In this document: positions 13,100 to 23,432 of the stretch, piece after piece | Layout: each line of letters opens with the position of its first letter | How positions within the stretch are numbered: position 1 is the stretch's first letter | Translations under genes and position numbers: made by a program | From: Megamerina dolium | Lineage: Eukaryota > Arthropoda > Insecta > Diptera > Megamerinidae | NCBI GenBank assembly: GCA_963854835.1 | Contig: OY978528.1 | Location: 57,978,761 to 58,042,760 of the forward strand | Direction of reading: 5' to 3' | DNA: 64,000 nt | The notes under the pieces: generated by a model | The model's database searches: none | What the model was told of the DNA's origin: nothing | The model's input: the letters and a program-made list of their open reading frames with translations, nothing else

Positions 13100-14565
13100 A
13101 TTGAAACTTAAATGTATCACTCAGTATTATGTTGTGCAGCTTGTAAATATGTTCTGCCAAAGTAATTGGGATGCAAAATTGTCTGATGGATCTTTAGCAC
13201 GAATCTTTGAATATAGTACTCTCATCGGTTTCATTGCTAAAAGCATCTGAAAAGTCTTCTTTGGATTCCATGGGTTCAACAAAATATTTCAGACGAGATC
13301 AAAGCAACCAAAGCTTTCAGAAAAGGTATGATATACCCTATGATCAACTGGCTTCTCTTCTAGCACGGGGTAAGTCTTGTAAGGATAGAAGTTAAGATCT
13401 TTCTATAATATTTTTCACAAAGCGAAATGAGATAAGGCCTAAATCCTACGAATGGAACCGAATCGACTCCTTCGAGTTTTGCTTAACGATACGCTCAACT
13501 AAAGCATTATTTTTTCCTGTGAGTACTATTCCTCTTTAATCAGGATTAGTGTTCTCCACTAGCTTGTATGAGAATATCCCTTCAATAACGCACCGTTATC
13601 ATTATTTATGTCATCGCTACCGTCTAAAGTTTTCAAGCATGTTGATATATCAAATCCTAATGAATATAAATACAACTACGATGTTGTCGAATATGATAGA
13701 CTTTTTGACATTTAATATCTATTATAAAGTAAAAACACCTTTTAGAAAGGCTATACTTATCTAGTTTGGTTTGGTTTGATGTTGGAGAGCAACGTAACAT
13801 ACATAATAAAACAATGTCAGTATGTAGACAACAGTATGTGTGTATATGTATGTATCGTATGTAACGGAAATATAAGAATCGAAAATGAATAATAAATAAA
13901 GTGTTATGTTATATAAGAAATAATGTATTAAACTTATGAGTAACTACAATGAAAGCGGCAGCGGTGGCGGCGGCAACGGCGACGACCATCATATAGTACT
14001 CATACATACTACATGTATGAAGGCAACGAAAAGTGAAGGAACAATAATAAAACTAACGCAGTCATACCTAGTACATATATAAAAGGCAAGAATACGACGA
14101 TAGTTGGAAGAGAAGGTAGCTGAATAAATTGAAGGGCATACTTGTGAGTATGAGTGGGAGGTGATGGGTACACATATCAAGATACTCGTACATATCATAC
14201 AACCATGCATTCAAACACGTACGACTCATATGTCTGGCTGTATATACGATAATAAGAAGCACTACTATATAGTAGTAGTACCTAGTTGTTGTGGTTTGTA
14301 CAAGGCGATGGCTTGTTGTTGAAGAATACTACCTACAATGGTTGATGATTGTTGGTTCAGGTGGCATGATGATGATGAGGTAGAAGGGGTAGGAAGGGGA
14401 CAGAGCTAAAAAGAATTGAATGGTGGCGTATGAAAAATAAAATTAAAATTGCATTAGACTCAAAGTGAAATTTATATTTTATTACGGTCTACAAGTATAT
14501 ATCTTTGTATTTATGCTCCATATATATGTAAATATATATGTATATGCGAGCAAATGAACAAATAA

Positions 14566-14597
<32 letters not shown>

Positions 14598-15918
14598 AGA
14601 ACAACAAGAACAACAAGAAATTACGAAAACTCAAGAAGAAAATCAACCTAGAAACTGCAAAGAAAGGGAGGCTCTCTGATGGTGGTTAGAAGTAGACATA
14701 AAATAAAATAAAATAAAACAGTGTGAGAACAAGAGGTTGAGAGGTATGAAATCAATGAAAGAACAGTATAGTAAAATATATATGTACAATATATATATAT
14801 ATATAAAATAAAACAAGAACATAAAGAATAATCAATAAATTTTATTGAAAATTGTAGCAGCGGAAAAGTTAATTAAATAAATTATTATGTGAATGGGGTG
14901 TGTGCGCGCACACACGATGAGTAATGGAATAAATACAATACACAGACATGCATACATACATACAATATACGGAATTAAATATAAATGACTGTATGTATAT
15001 GGATACGTATGTTTTATTATGTGTGCATGGGTATATGTTTAGTAAGAAAATCAAGCGGCTAAAATTAAATTAAATGAGTTTGAAAGTAAAAGAAAACGTT
15101 AAATATGTATGTGTGTGTGTTGTATGTGGAAAAAAAATTAAATAAATATGTATATGTACAGATAACCATTAGGGAATTATTAGCAATGAGCTGATGAGCT
15201 ACTGCTAAGGGAAGAGACAGTCACACCTTCCTATCGAATATAATTACCACTTCGATCTATTTGATCATTAAATTGGCATATGCAAATCATGTATGACACT
15301 CCAATGCATTGAAATTATTATAGCAAGAGGAATTCTTCACTACAACATTTTCATCAACAATTATTTATATTGATTGCCAATGCATTACACACTTTCCTAC
15401 TGGGTATATATTACATGAAAATAAGTACAACTATGAGAAGCATTAGATGAAGATGATGAAAAAAAAAATTATAAAAGACATGCATTTATTCGTAGAAAAT
15501 TTAATTAATTTAAAATTTACGACTATACATACATACACACATATGAATGTATGCATGTTTATAGTACGAATATATGAAAGTTAAGCTAATATAATAGCTA
15601 TGTAGTATGCATGTTGGTAATATATATATTGTATGTAGATAAAATACGAAGATAATAATGGGGGTTGAAAGCTTCATAGGAAATTTAATTACAATATATT
15701 ACACAAGTAATACGCCTTTGTTATTATTATTAGATATTATTATAATTATAAATGCTGATATCGGCGTTTCTCTTTCTTTCTTATGATGACAATAATGATG
15801 GTGGTGGTGTAATTTTTTTTTTACATATAGATATATTTGAATTTATACACATGCGTACATATGTATGTAATTATGTATTTTCATATGACAAATTATTTTG
15901 TATAAGTAGATACAAAAG
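13100..15918. other. intronic DNA, no gene recognised
   Basis: Simple repeats include (AAT)n at about 14566-14594 and a TA run near 14790. On the minus strand at about 13130-13390 a frame of about 80 codons stays open (begins KTYPVLEEKPVDHRVYH); I do not recognise it, and it may be a retroelement scrap. Confidence 0.45.
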
Positions 15919-16282
15919 TGGGTGGGTGCCGTAGCTCAGTGGTTAGTGTGTTCGCCTTCTGATCTGTAGGTCGTGGGTTCAATCCCCGGCTGATGCATAA
16001 CAAATTTAATATCGAAAAGATTTTTCTTTCGAATGGTACCCACCTGTCGGCAAGCAATTGGCAATTCTTCCGACAGTAACAACTTGCCATGAAAAAGCTT
16101 CTTAAAGAACTCTGAGACAAAGCTCAGAAAAAGTGATGTCACAAGTGTTCTGCCGTTCGGAACCGGCTAAAATAAGTAGGTCCCTTCTAATACTGTCCAA
16201 ATTTAAGACGCACAACAGTAATGGAAGAGAAGCTCGGCCAATGAGTCCTTTGGGGCTTTAAGTGCCACATATTTATTTTTTA
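15919..16282 (+). mobile_element. full-length tRNA-derived SINE with perfect 12-bp target-site duplication
   Basis: 364 bp. The tRNA-like head carries a pol III A box (tagctcagtgg, 15932-15942) and B box (ggttcaatccc, 15976-15986). A body of about 270 bp follows, ending ggggctttaagtgccacat and a T-rich tail (tatttatttttta). The 12-mer tagatacaaaag flanks it on both sides (15907-15918 and 16283-16294). Five related pieces occur elsewhere in the window, so this is a dispersed family rather than a tRNA gene. The LINE partner that mobilises it was not identified. Confidence 0.92.
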
Positions 16283-16294
16283 TAGATACAAAAG

Positions 16295-16735
16295 CAAATG
16301 GCAATGACATTTTCAAGTTAAACACCTATTATAAATCTAATAATAATTCTAATAATAATAAGTCTAGTATCATCAAAAAGCTCGACAAGCCCACAACGAC
16401 AGCCCATTACGATAAAATATGTATTATTTACAAAATATTCCAAGCAAAGTGAAACGCGCTTTATTTATTGCATTTACTTCTATGGCTTCACTATGATTGT
16501 CACTAAATAGTGAGCGGGATTGAAATGAACGCACCTATTTGTCACAAACTTTTACACTGCACTTTCACTCTGGATCGATCATTAATCGTATGTAATATAA
16601 CAAAAAAAGACATTTTACACTTTTTACTTTGGATGACTCCTTCAAAGTGAATGATATTTCGTTCATTCCCTCTTGGAGTAATCCGCAAGAAAATTTGTCA
16701 TTTTTCGAAACACCGAAAACCACAAATAATATTAT
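16295..16735. other. intronic DNA between SINE and tandem array
   Basis: A short TAA-type run (16339-16363). No coding signal. Confidence 0.4.
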
Positions 16736-17720
16736 AACTTCCCATAAGTAGCCTCTAGAGAGTTAAAATTTATGACCAAACCTCATTAATTTTTTCGCCT
16801 CAACATTTGCTTCAAACGAATTCACCCATTATATTCACGCTTTATAGGGACTGCCCTAAAAAATGACCAAAATTACACCCAAAAATCGACAAGAAGTGCA
16901 CAAAAATCGTCCTTAGATAATTTGTTCGTTTCATATTCGAACTCCATATCCAAACTTATCTCCTATTCCTACCCCTTATGGGACCACCAATACAAAATGA
17001 TACAAAAAATGCATGTCAATCGAACACATTTGCCCAGTAATCCCCCCTAGCATGATAAAATGTATAGCTAGCCCTAATAATTTTTCATCCTCAACATTTC
17101 CTCCGAACATACTTACCCCGTATCATCATCCCTTAAAAGGAATCTCATACAAGAAAACCGAAAAATACTTGAAAATCAACAAAAAGTGTCCGTGAATCAT
17201 CCCTAGTACAGTAAAACATATAACAGATCTCCATTGTTTTTTTTTTCTCGTCAATATTTCTTTCATACACAGTTACACCCTATATCCACCCCATAAGGGA
17301 ACTCCCATATAAAATGACCCGCAAATCGACAAGAACAGCTCAGGAATCTCGCCTAGAGCAGTGAAATGTATTACTGTATTTTCATACTCAATATTTTCTC
17401 AAAACATATTAACGACTTATCTCTACCCCTTAAGTGGACTCCCATACATAAAGACCGAAAAAACACATAGAAATCGACAATAGTTTCTCAAGAATCGCGC
17501 CTGGAGCAGTGAAAAATATGATCAGCTCCCATTAATTTTTCGTTCTCAACATTTTCTCCGAACATACTTACCTAATATTTCCATCCCTTTAGATGACTGC
17601 CATATAAAATAGCCGAAAAAAATCGTGAAAATCGAAAACAGCTGCACAGAAATCAACGCTATAGCAGTAAAATATATAACCGACCACCATTAATTTTTCC
17701 TCCCTAACATTTCCTTTAAA
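16736..17720. repeat. degenerate ~160-bp tandem repeat, cluster 2 (largest)
   Basis: About six units. The anchor ca(a/t)attt occurs at 16801, 17092, 17252, 17389, 17547 and 17705 (spacings 291, about two units, then 160, 137, 158, 158). Each unit carries in order: cctccattaatttttc, caacatttctccgaacatac, ttacc, cacccctta, ggactcccatacaaaatgac, cgaaaa, aatcgacaa, gcctagagcagtgaaa. Non-coding. Confidence 0.85.

Positions 17721-17721
<1 letters not shown>

Positions 17722-17760
<39 letters not shown>
17722..17760. repeat. (ATT)13 microsatellite
   Basis: Uninterrupted ATT units between the tandem array and a LINE remnant. Confidence 0.98.
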
Positions 17761-17761
<1 letters not shown>

Positions 17762-18290
17762 GAGGGTGGTATTGCACTTCGACCCTAGGTCTATTGTGCA
17801 CCCCATCATGGACTAGAGTATATCTCTAAGTCCAGCATCCATAATTAAATTTAGTATAGATCCTACCCTAATGGACTTCAGCAGATGTTCCGGTATTATA
17901 AATTTTCCGAAGTTTTTCTTGATTCTTATGAATTCCGTGATGATTCATATAATATTATTTGTTAAACTGATACATTCCTCAAATCGTTTTACGGTAGAAG
18001 TCCCTTAAAGTGTCTTGAATTGGGACAACCCTGGTAAATTTCCCCAGTGTGATTGTCATACTGATTCTTCGCTCCTTTTAATGAGCATGGATAAAGCTCC
18101 TTTGCCTAGACTACAGAAGGGTTCTGGGCCTACAAAGGGTGTTGCTGATTCCTTCCTGCCAAGCCTATCCGCTAGCTCGTTGCCTCTAACTTCAATATGT
18201 CTTGGAACCCAAAGGATCCATCAACGATCTAAAGATACTCACCCCTTATCTTCCCTCTGTAAAGAGCTAAGAGGGGACGCTTCTTATAGC
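17761..18290 (-). pseudogene. decayed LINE fragment, RNase H domain and C-terminal tail
   Basis: The minus strand reads WVPRHIEVRGNELADRLGRK, the C-terminal motif of a retroelement RNase H (normally WVPGH..GNE.AD.LA), followed by ESATPFVGPEPFCSLGKG and then stops. RNase H after RT is typical of I-, R1- and LOA-type LINEs, not Jockey, so this is a different family from the intact element. Truncated at both sides. Confidence 0.8.
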
Positions 18291-20625
18291 AAATCGCATG
18301 TTTTATTTAAAATGTATATATGCATTTCAATTAAAGTATAAGTGTTTTGTAAGCAAGAAATAATAATAATAATAACAACAAAGGCAGCAATAAGGAATGC
18401 AACTATAACAACAACACCTAAAATTGCTAACAAATCGTACGCGGAAGTTTTAGCTTTATTAAAATCCGTTTCCGTTGGATGGATGGAGTGTTTCATACTT
18501 ACAACTTCAACTCACACCTGTGAAAAATACTCAATACAAATGCATGCATGCATGTACATAGGCTCATTATTAAAAGTATTTTGCATTATTGTTATTTTCA
18601 TTGTTAACACATTTTGCAAAAAAGCTGCCTTAAATACTGCATTTCCGTTTTTAATATTTGCAAGAATATAATCACAAACGAAAAAAAAAATTGTAACGAA
18701 TAAAATTAACATGAACATACACATATGTATTTGCAACTAAGGAAACAACTGTTAAAATTTATTAATAAATAGCAAAGCATTTGCATAAAAATTAAAAAGC
18801 AAAAAACATGCAGCTTAATACATATAAAGGAAGATTTAAAACAAAAATTTTTTATAAAAAATTGTATAAAAAATCCCTAACAAATTCTTGCCTCAATATA
18901 GACTAAGCGTCTCCCAGGATAATAAAAAAAATATACTACAACAAATACAATATAATGGTGCATTTTTGTTATGTACGGACATGCTAAACAAACGATATAC
19001 AAGTGGTAACACCATATTTTCCCACTAACAAACACATAGTTCACAACCATACACATGCATACATATACAAATTTGCCTACAAAGTAAAATTGATGTTCGT
19101 TTCGTGCCAGAGTGAAATATGCAAGCATGTTTGCGCATAGGAAAGTAATAAACTTTGACTGACCATACTGCTTACTATAGGTACTACTTACTTCTGTACA
19201 ATGACTACATGCCATACATACAAGACCAGCCCATCGGCCTAATGCGATCCAAACCAACCCACAATAACGACGTCAAATGAACCACTCACGGCCTACCAAC
19301 TAAGTAGATGATGATGATGCCTCGCTTGATGCCATAAGTTGCACTTTGCTTTTGCTGCTTGTTGGTATTGTTGTCATACAAGCGCGCTTGTACATATAAG
19401 CAATTTGTTTTCGGTGCTTCCAACCAGTCAGACAGCTGACCAGCTGACTGGCACAGCCCATATTGTACTAGACACATGATACATTGTATATAGTTTAGAT
19501 GTCCAAAAGAAAAAAATAAATAAATTACATACTATATACCGCTGTTGAAACTAGAGAAGTGAAGAAGAGCGCGCGAAAAAAATTCATACATACATGATGT
19601 ATGCTGATACGCTTATACGTATCAGCATGATTATATTTTTTAAATTTGCAAAAGAAAAGGCATATATATAAAAAATATTATTAACAGCTCATAGATAATC
19701 ATCATTCCTGTATTCGTTTATATGGCAAGAGCCCAAGACCTGTGTACTCATATCATACACTGAGTAGTACGTAAGTGGAAAATGGAGAAAGCAATTTACG
19801 GGCAGTTATGACCTCTGCAGTGTATGAATAATTGAAATAAAAGTCGGAAGCATTTTTATAGTCAGCCCATGTGAATATTTGTAAGTAATAGTAGTAGTAG
19901 TAGTATGTGCGGCTAAATAATGTGATATATGGAATATGAAGTGTTTGTAACAAGAAAACGTTTACAAACAACCAACACCACTAAAACCTACTAAAAAACA
20001 AGGCCAATATATATATGCAACATATATGTATATATAATTTATTGAAAATAATATTATACGTATGACGCTATGAAATGGAATAGTTAAATATGTTCCACTA
20101 GCATCCATGGATAGTGTTCAACATCATTTGATATGCAGATGAGTTTTTTGTTGCATCCTCAAGTTATTTTAAATATTATAAATGTGAAAAGGTGATACAA
20201 TGTCAGGTGGAGAGATCTCTTCGATAGGCAAGCATTGTAACAGAAATTTTTTTCTAATATTTGAAATTTGTGGATATTTTCTCTCCAAAATAGTGGGAGG
20301 TGCAAAAAACCTTGGAAGAGATTCACTGAGTGATTATGTTCACTTTCCTTTTTGAGCTAAACTTTATATCACTTCGAATTCACAGTCTTCTAATAATAGA
20401 AGTTTAACCAAACAACAATTTATTCTCAGTCATTCGTTAATGCCAGTGCCATTGGTTAACTATAGGTTAAGTATTAATTGATGCTGCATACATTATTATT
20501 TCATGCATACTAAAATTCACTACAAATTCTCTATATGTATTTGGATTTTATAGTTGAGAACAGAAAAATGGAAACTTAGACGTGATGTTGTATATTTTAG
20601 CGTTCAGTTATTTGGTGAAAATGTC
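18291..20625. other. AT-rich intronic DNA, no gene seen
   Basis: Holds a (TAA)/(ACA) tract near 18360-18410, an 11-bp-stem hairpin at 19601-19628 and two CAGCTG E-boxes at 19433-19446 within an imperfect palindrome (ccagtcag...ctgactgg). No coding evidence. Confidence 0.5.
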
Positions 20626-20783
20626 ACTTTATTAGTTTATTTTTGTTAGCTTATTTTTTTTTATTGAATCTTTCTTAAATACAAGAAACTAACAATAAGT
20701 ATTAAAATCTTACAAACTAAATAAAACTATGTGATATCCCCTACGTTCCATCACAATTTGGTGAGTCGCGAGATGTAGCAATT

Positions 20784-23432
20784 TTACAGCATATTCAGTG
20801 TGTCTTTTCTTTTTAATCGACGATGCCCCTTGCTCAGCAACAATTGCCTAGCAAGGGGATTCGGATGATTGTGTAATTTTTGAATGTAGCTTCTGCAGTA
20901 CATTGCAACTTCCTCAGAAATTGTGGATACATTTAAATCTCGATGGATGTTAACGTTCCTCATATACCAAGGCGCGTTTACAATAATTCGCAGACACTTG
21001 GATTGTATTCGCTGCAATTTTTCGATATTAGAGGGAGATGCGGTGCCCCAAAACTGAATACCATAAGTCCAGATTGGTTTCAGGATTGCTTTATATAATA
21101 GCACTTTGTATTCAAGATTCAACTTTGATCTTTTGTGTAACAGCCACCATAACTGATTCATTTTAAGCTTGATCTGAGTTTTCTTTGCCTCTATGTGATT
21201 TTTCCATGTCAGCCTTCTGTCGAGGTGAATACCCAAGTACTTTGTTGAGGAACATTGTGGAACTGATTGGCCATTAATTTTAAGTGGGGGACATGTATCT
21301 AGCCTTAGCGTGAAGGTTACATGTACGCTCTTTGATTCATTGACTTTTATACGCCATTTTGCTAGCCAGATTTCGAGAGAATCGACATGAGTCTGCAGGA
21401 GTTTAGTAGCTTCTATGGGGTTAGAGCGAGAGCACAATATTGCCGTATCATCAGCAAAGGTCGATATGAATGTATAGTTATTGTTGGGCATATCTGAAGT
21501 GTATAAGAGATACAGTAAGGGACCCAAAACGCTTCCTTGAGGAACGCCAGCGTGAATATCCAATGGATTTGTTGTATAATCCTTGTGATGTACGAGAAAT
21601 TGTCTTTTCGTGAGGTAGCTACTAAGCAATGAGGAGACATTTGCAGGCAGTAATAGTTTGAGTTTGTAAATAAGGCCATCGTGCCATACTTTATCGAAAG
21701 CTTGAGTGATATCAAGAAAGACAGCTGAGCAATACTTTTTTTCTTCAAAAGTGTTCCTTATCAGAGTTACAATGCGGTGGACTTGTTCTATTGTGCCGTG
21801 CTGTTTTCTAAATCCAAACTGATGTTGAGGAATCAGTTGGTTGAGATTAATAAATGGAGTTATATTCATGACAAGTAGCTTTTCGAATACTTTAGAAAGT
21901 AGAGGCAGGAGGCTGATAGGTCTGTACGATGCAACTTTTGTAGGGTCTTTTCCTGGTTTTGCTATCATAATAATTTTTGAAGTTTTCCAGCATTTGGGAT
22001 AGTGTTTAATACGAAGGATAGCATTGAAAATGTGCATCAGATGAATTACTGAAGCCGGAGGTAGCTCTTTTATCATTTTACCGGTAATTTTATCTGGACC
22101 AGGTGATTTTTTTGGGTTTAAATCTTTATAAATTGCTTTGAATATGTCCTTTTTTTTAATTTTGAGCGTTATTGAGCAAGGTTGAGAAGTTAATATTGGT
22201 AATGAGGACTGTGAAGAGGGTGGATTGGGTGTAAACACACTTTTTAGGTGGTTTGCAAAAGCCAAACCCTTCTCACAGTTGCTTCTAGCCCAATTACCGT
22301 CACTCAAACGGATGGGGGAATCAGTGAGAATTGGCCGATTTGATTTTTTTGCTGATTTCCACAAAGAGTAGTCTGACGCTTCACCAGGTGTTAATTTCGC
22401 TATGTGCTCTTCTAACTCTTTGTTGTTTTTATTTTTTAAGGCTTGCTTTAACTTTCGAGTGCAGTGCTGTAGCTGTGTTTTCAGATTCGGTGATCTGAAT
22501 TCTTGCCATTGTCTTCGGAGTCTTCTTTTTTGTCTTACTAGCAATTCAATATCGGCTGGTGTGTATGGGCTATAGTTTGATTGCTTGCATACCTTTGTGC
22601 AGGTGGCTGAGCTGAGAGCTAATGAGAGCAGCTGGTTGAATTTTTCGAGTGCTGAGTCTACATCGTGTCCATTTCTTAATACAGTACTCAGAGGAAGATG
22701 GGAATTTATATATTTCTTGAATTTTAACCAGTCTAGTTTCTTTCTAACGCAAATGCTTTGGGGGCTTGGTGATTTTATAGATATTACCGTGGGTGAGTGG
22801 TCAGATGATAGATCATAATTACACTCTGTGGAGATATTTTCCATCTGCAAACCTTTGGCGACTCCAAAGTCTATGAGATCGGGTATTTTCCTCTTGTCCG
22901 TCGGCCAATATGTCGGTTGACCATTTGAAATAACATCGTAGCCGTGGTTAGTGATGATTGAACATAGTCTTTTGCCTTTTGGAGTTATTAATCGGGAGCC
23001 CCAGTGAGTGTGTTTGGCGTTGAAATCGCCAGCAACCAAGAATTTGCTACCAAGAGTTGAGAAAAATTCTTTATATTGCTGTTCGGTAATACTGTATCTT
23101 GGGGGACAGTATATCGCAGATATTACTAGCTTAGAGATGTATTCTTCCAGACATATAGATGTTGCTTGCAAGTAGACGCTACTAAAATCTTCAAGAACAT
23201 GATGTTTTATTCTGCTTTTTATCAATATAGCAGTTCCTCCGCGTGCCTTACCATGCGGATGATTTGTGGTGTACAGTTTGTAATATGGTATTTGGTAGCA
23301 ATTTTTGTCAGTGAAATGGGTCTCAGATATCATCATTATGTCGATTTGGCTGGATTCAAGGAATTGAATTAGCTCCAAACGGTGCTGGCTTAAGCCGTTG
23401 GCGTTCCAGTGGCATATCTTGAGACAACTCAT
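20784..23432 (-). CDS. Jockey-type LINE ORF2, AP-like endonuclease and reverse transcriptase
   Basis: 882 aa. It nicks target DNA and reverse-transcribes the element RNA (target-primed reverse transcription). The endonuclease spans about 5-220, with ICHWNANGL at the start, the catalytic Glu in SETHF (about 37), DFNAKH (about 136-141) and SSDHS (about 209-213). RT landmarks are SYRPISLLP (about 502), GFRKQHGT (about 540), VFLDITQAFDKVWH (about 571), GVPQGSVLGP (about 629) and the catalytic FADD (about 659-662), with KYLGIHLD (about 731) in the thumb. There is no RNase H and no stop or frameshift. The start is set by the overlap ATGA at 23432-23429, in which TGA ends ORF1, so ORF2 is probably made by termination-reinitiation. 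Confidence 0.93.
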   Translation of the reverse strand: MSCLKICHWNANGLSQHRLELIQFLESSQIDIMMISETHFTDKNCYQIPYYKLYTTNHPHGKARGGTAILIKSRIKHHVLEDFSSVYLQATSICLEEYISKLVISAIYCPPRYSITEQQYKEFFSTLGSKFLVAGDFNAKHTHWGSRLITPKGKRLCSIITNHGYDVISNGQPTYWPTDKRKIPDLIDFGVAKGLQMENISTECNYDLSSDHSPTVISIKSPSPQSICVRKKLDWLKFKKYINSHLPLSTVLRNGHDVDSALEKFNQLLSLALSSATCTKVCKQSNYSPYTPADIELLVRQKRRLRRQWQEFRSPNLKTQLQHCTRKLKQALKNKNNKELEEHIAKLTPGEASDYSLWKSAKKSNRPILTDSPIRLSDGNWARSNCEKGLAFANHLKSVFTPNPPSSQSSLPILTSQPCSITLKIKKKDIFKAIYKDLNPKKSPGPDKITGKMIKELPPASVIHLMHIFNAILRIKHYPKCWKTSKIIMIAKPGKDPTKVASYRPISLLPLLSKVFEKLLVMNITPFINLNQLIPQHQFGFRKQHGTIEQVHRIVTLIRNTFEEKKYCSAVFLDITQAFDKVWHDGLIYKLKLLLPANVSSLLSSYLTKRQFLVHHKDYTTNPLDIHAGVPQGSVLGPLLYLLYTSDMPNNNYTFISTFADDTAILCSRSNPIEATKLLQTHVDSLEIWLAKWRIKVNESKSVHVTFTLRLDTCPPLKINGQSVPQCSSTKYLGIHLDRRLTWKNHIEAKKTQIKLKMNQLWWLLHKRSKLNLEYKVLLYKAILKPIWTYGIQFWGTASPSNIEKLQRIQSKCLRIIVNAPWYMRNVNIHRDLNVSTISEEVAMYCRSYIQKLHNHPNPLARQLLLSKGHRRLKRKDTLNML

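Noticed and set aside
13130..13390. Open minus-strand frame of about 80 codons as a retroelement pol fragment
   Set aside because: No diagnostic motif; too short to assign.
15926..15997. tRNA-like sequence with A and B boxes as a functional tRNA gene
   Set aside because: The anticodon arm does not fold properly, the sequence runs into a 3' body repeated elsewhere, and the unit has a target-site duplication: it is a SINE head.
16736..17720. CRISPR-like array
   Set aside because: The units repeat as a whole with no unique spacers; it is a degenerate tandem repeat in a eukaryotic genome.
18015..18341. 108-codon plus-strand frame
   Set aside because: Antisense to the LINE RNase H remnant on the minus strand.
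19601..19628. Hairpin as a transcription terminator or ncRNA gene
   Set aside because: An 11-bp stem in AT-rich intronic DNA of a fly is expected by chance; no T run or promoter.
21413..21748. Second minus-strand open frame within the LINE
   Set aside because: Out-of-frame shadow of ORF2 reverse transcriptase.
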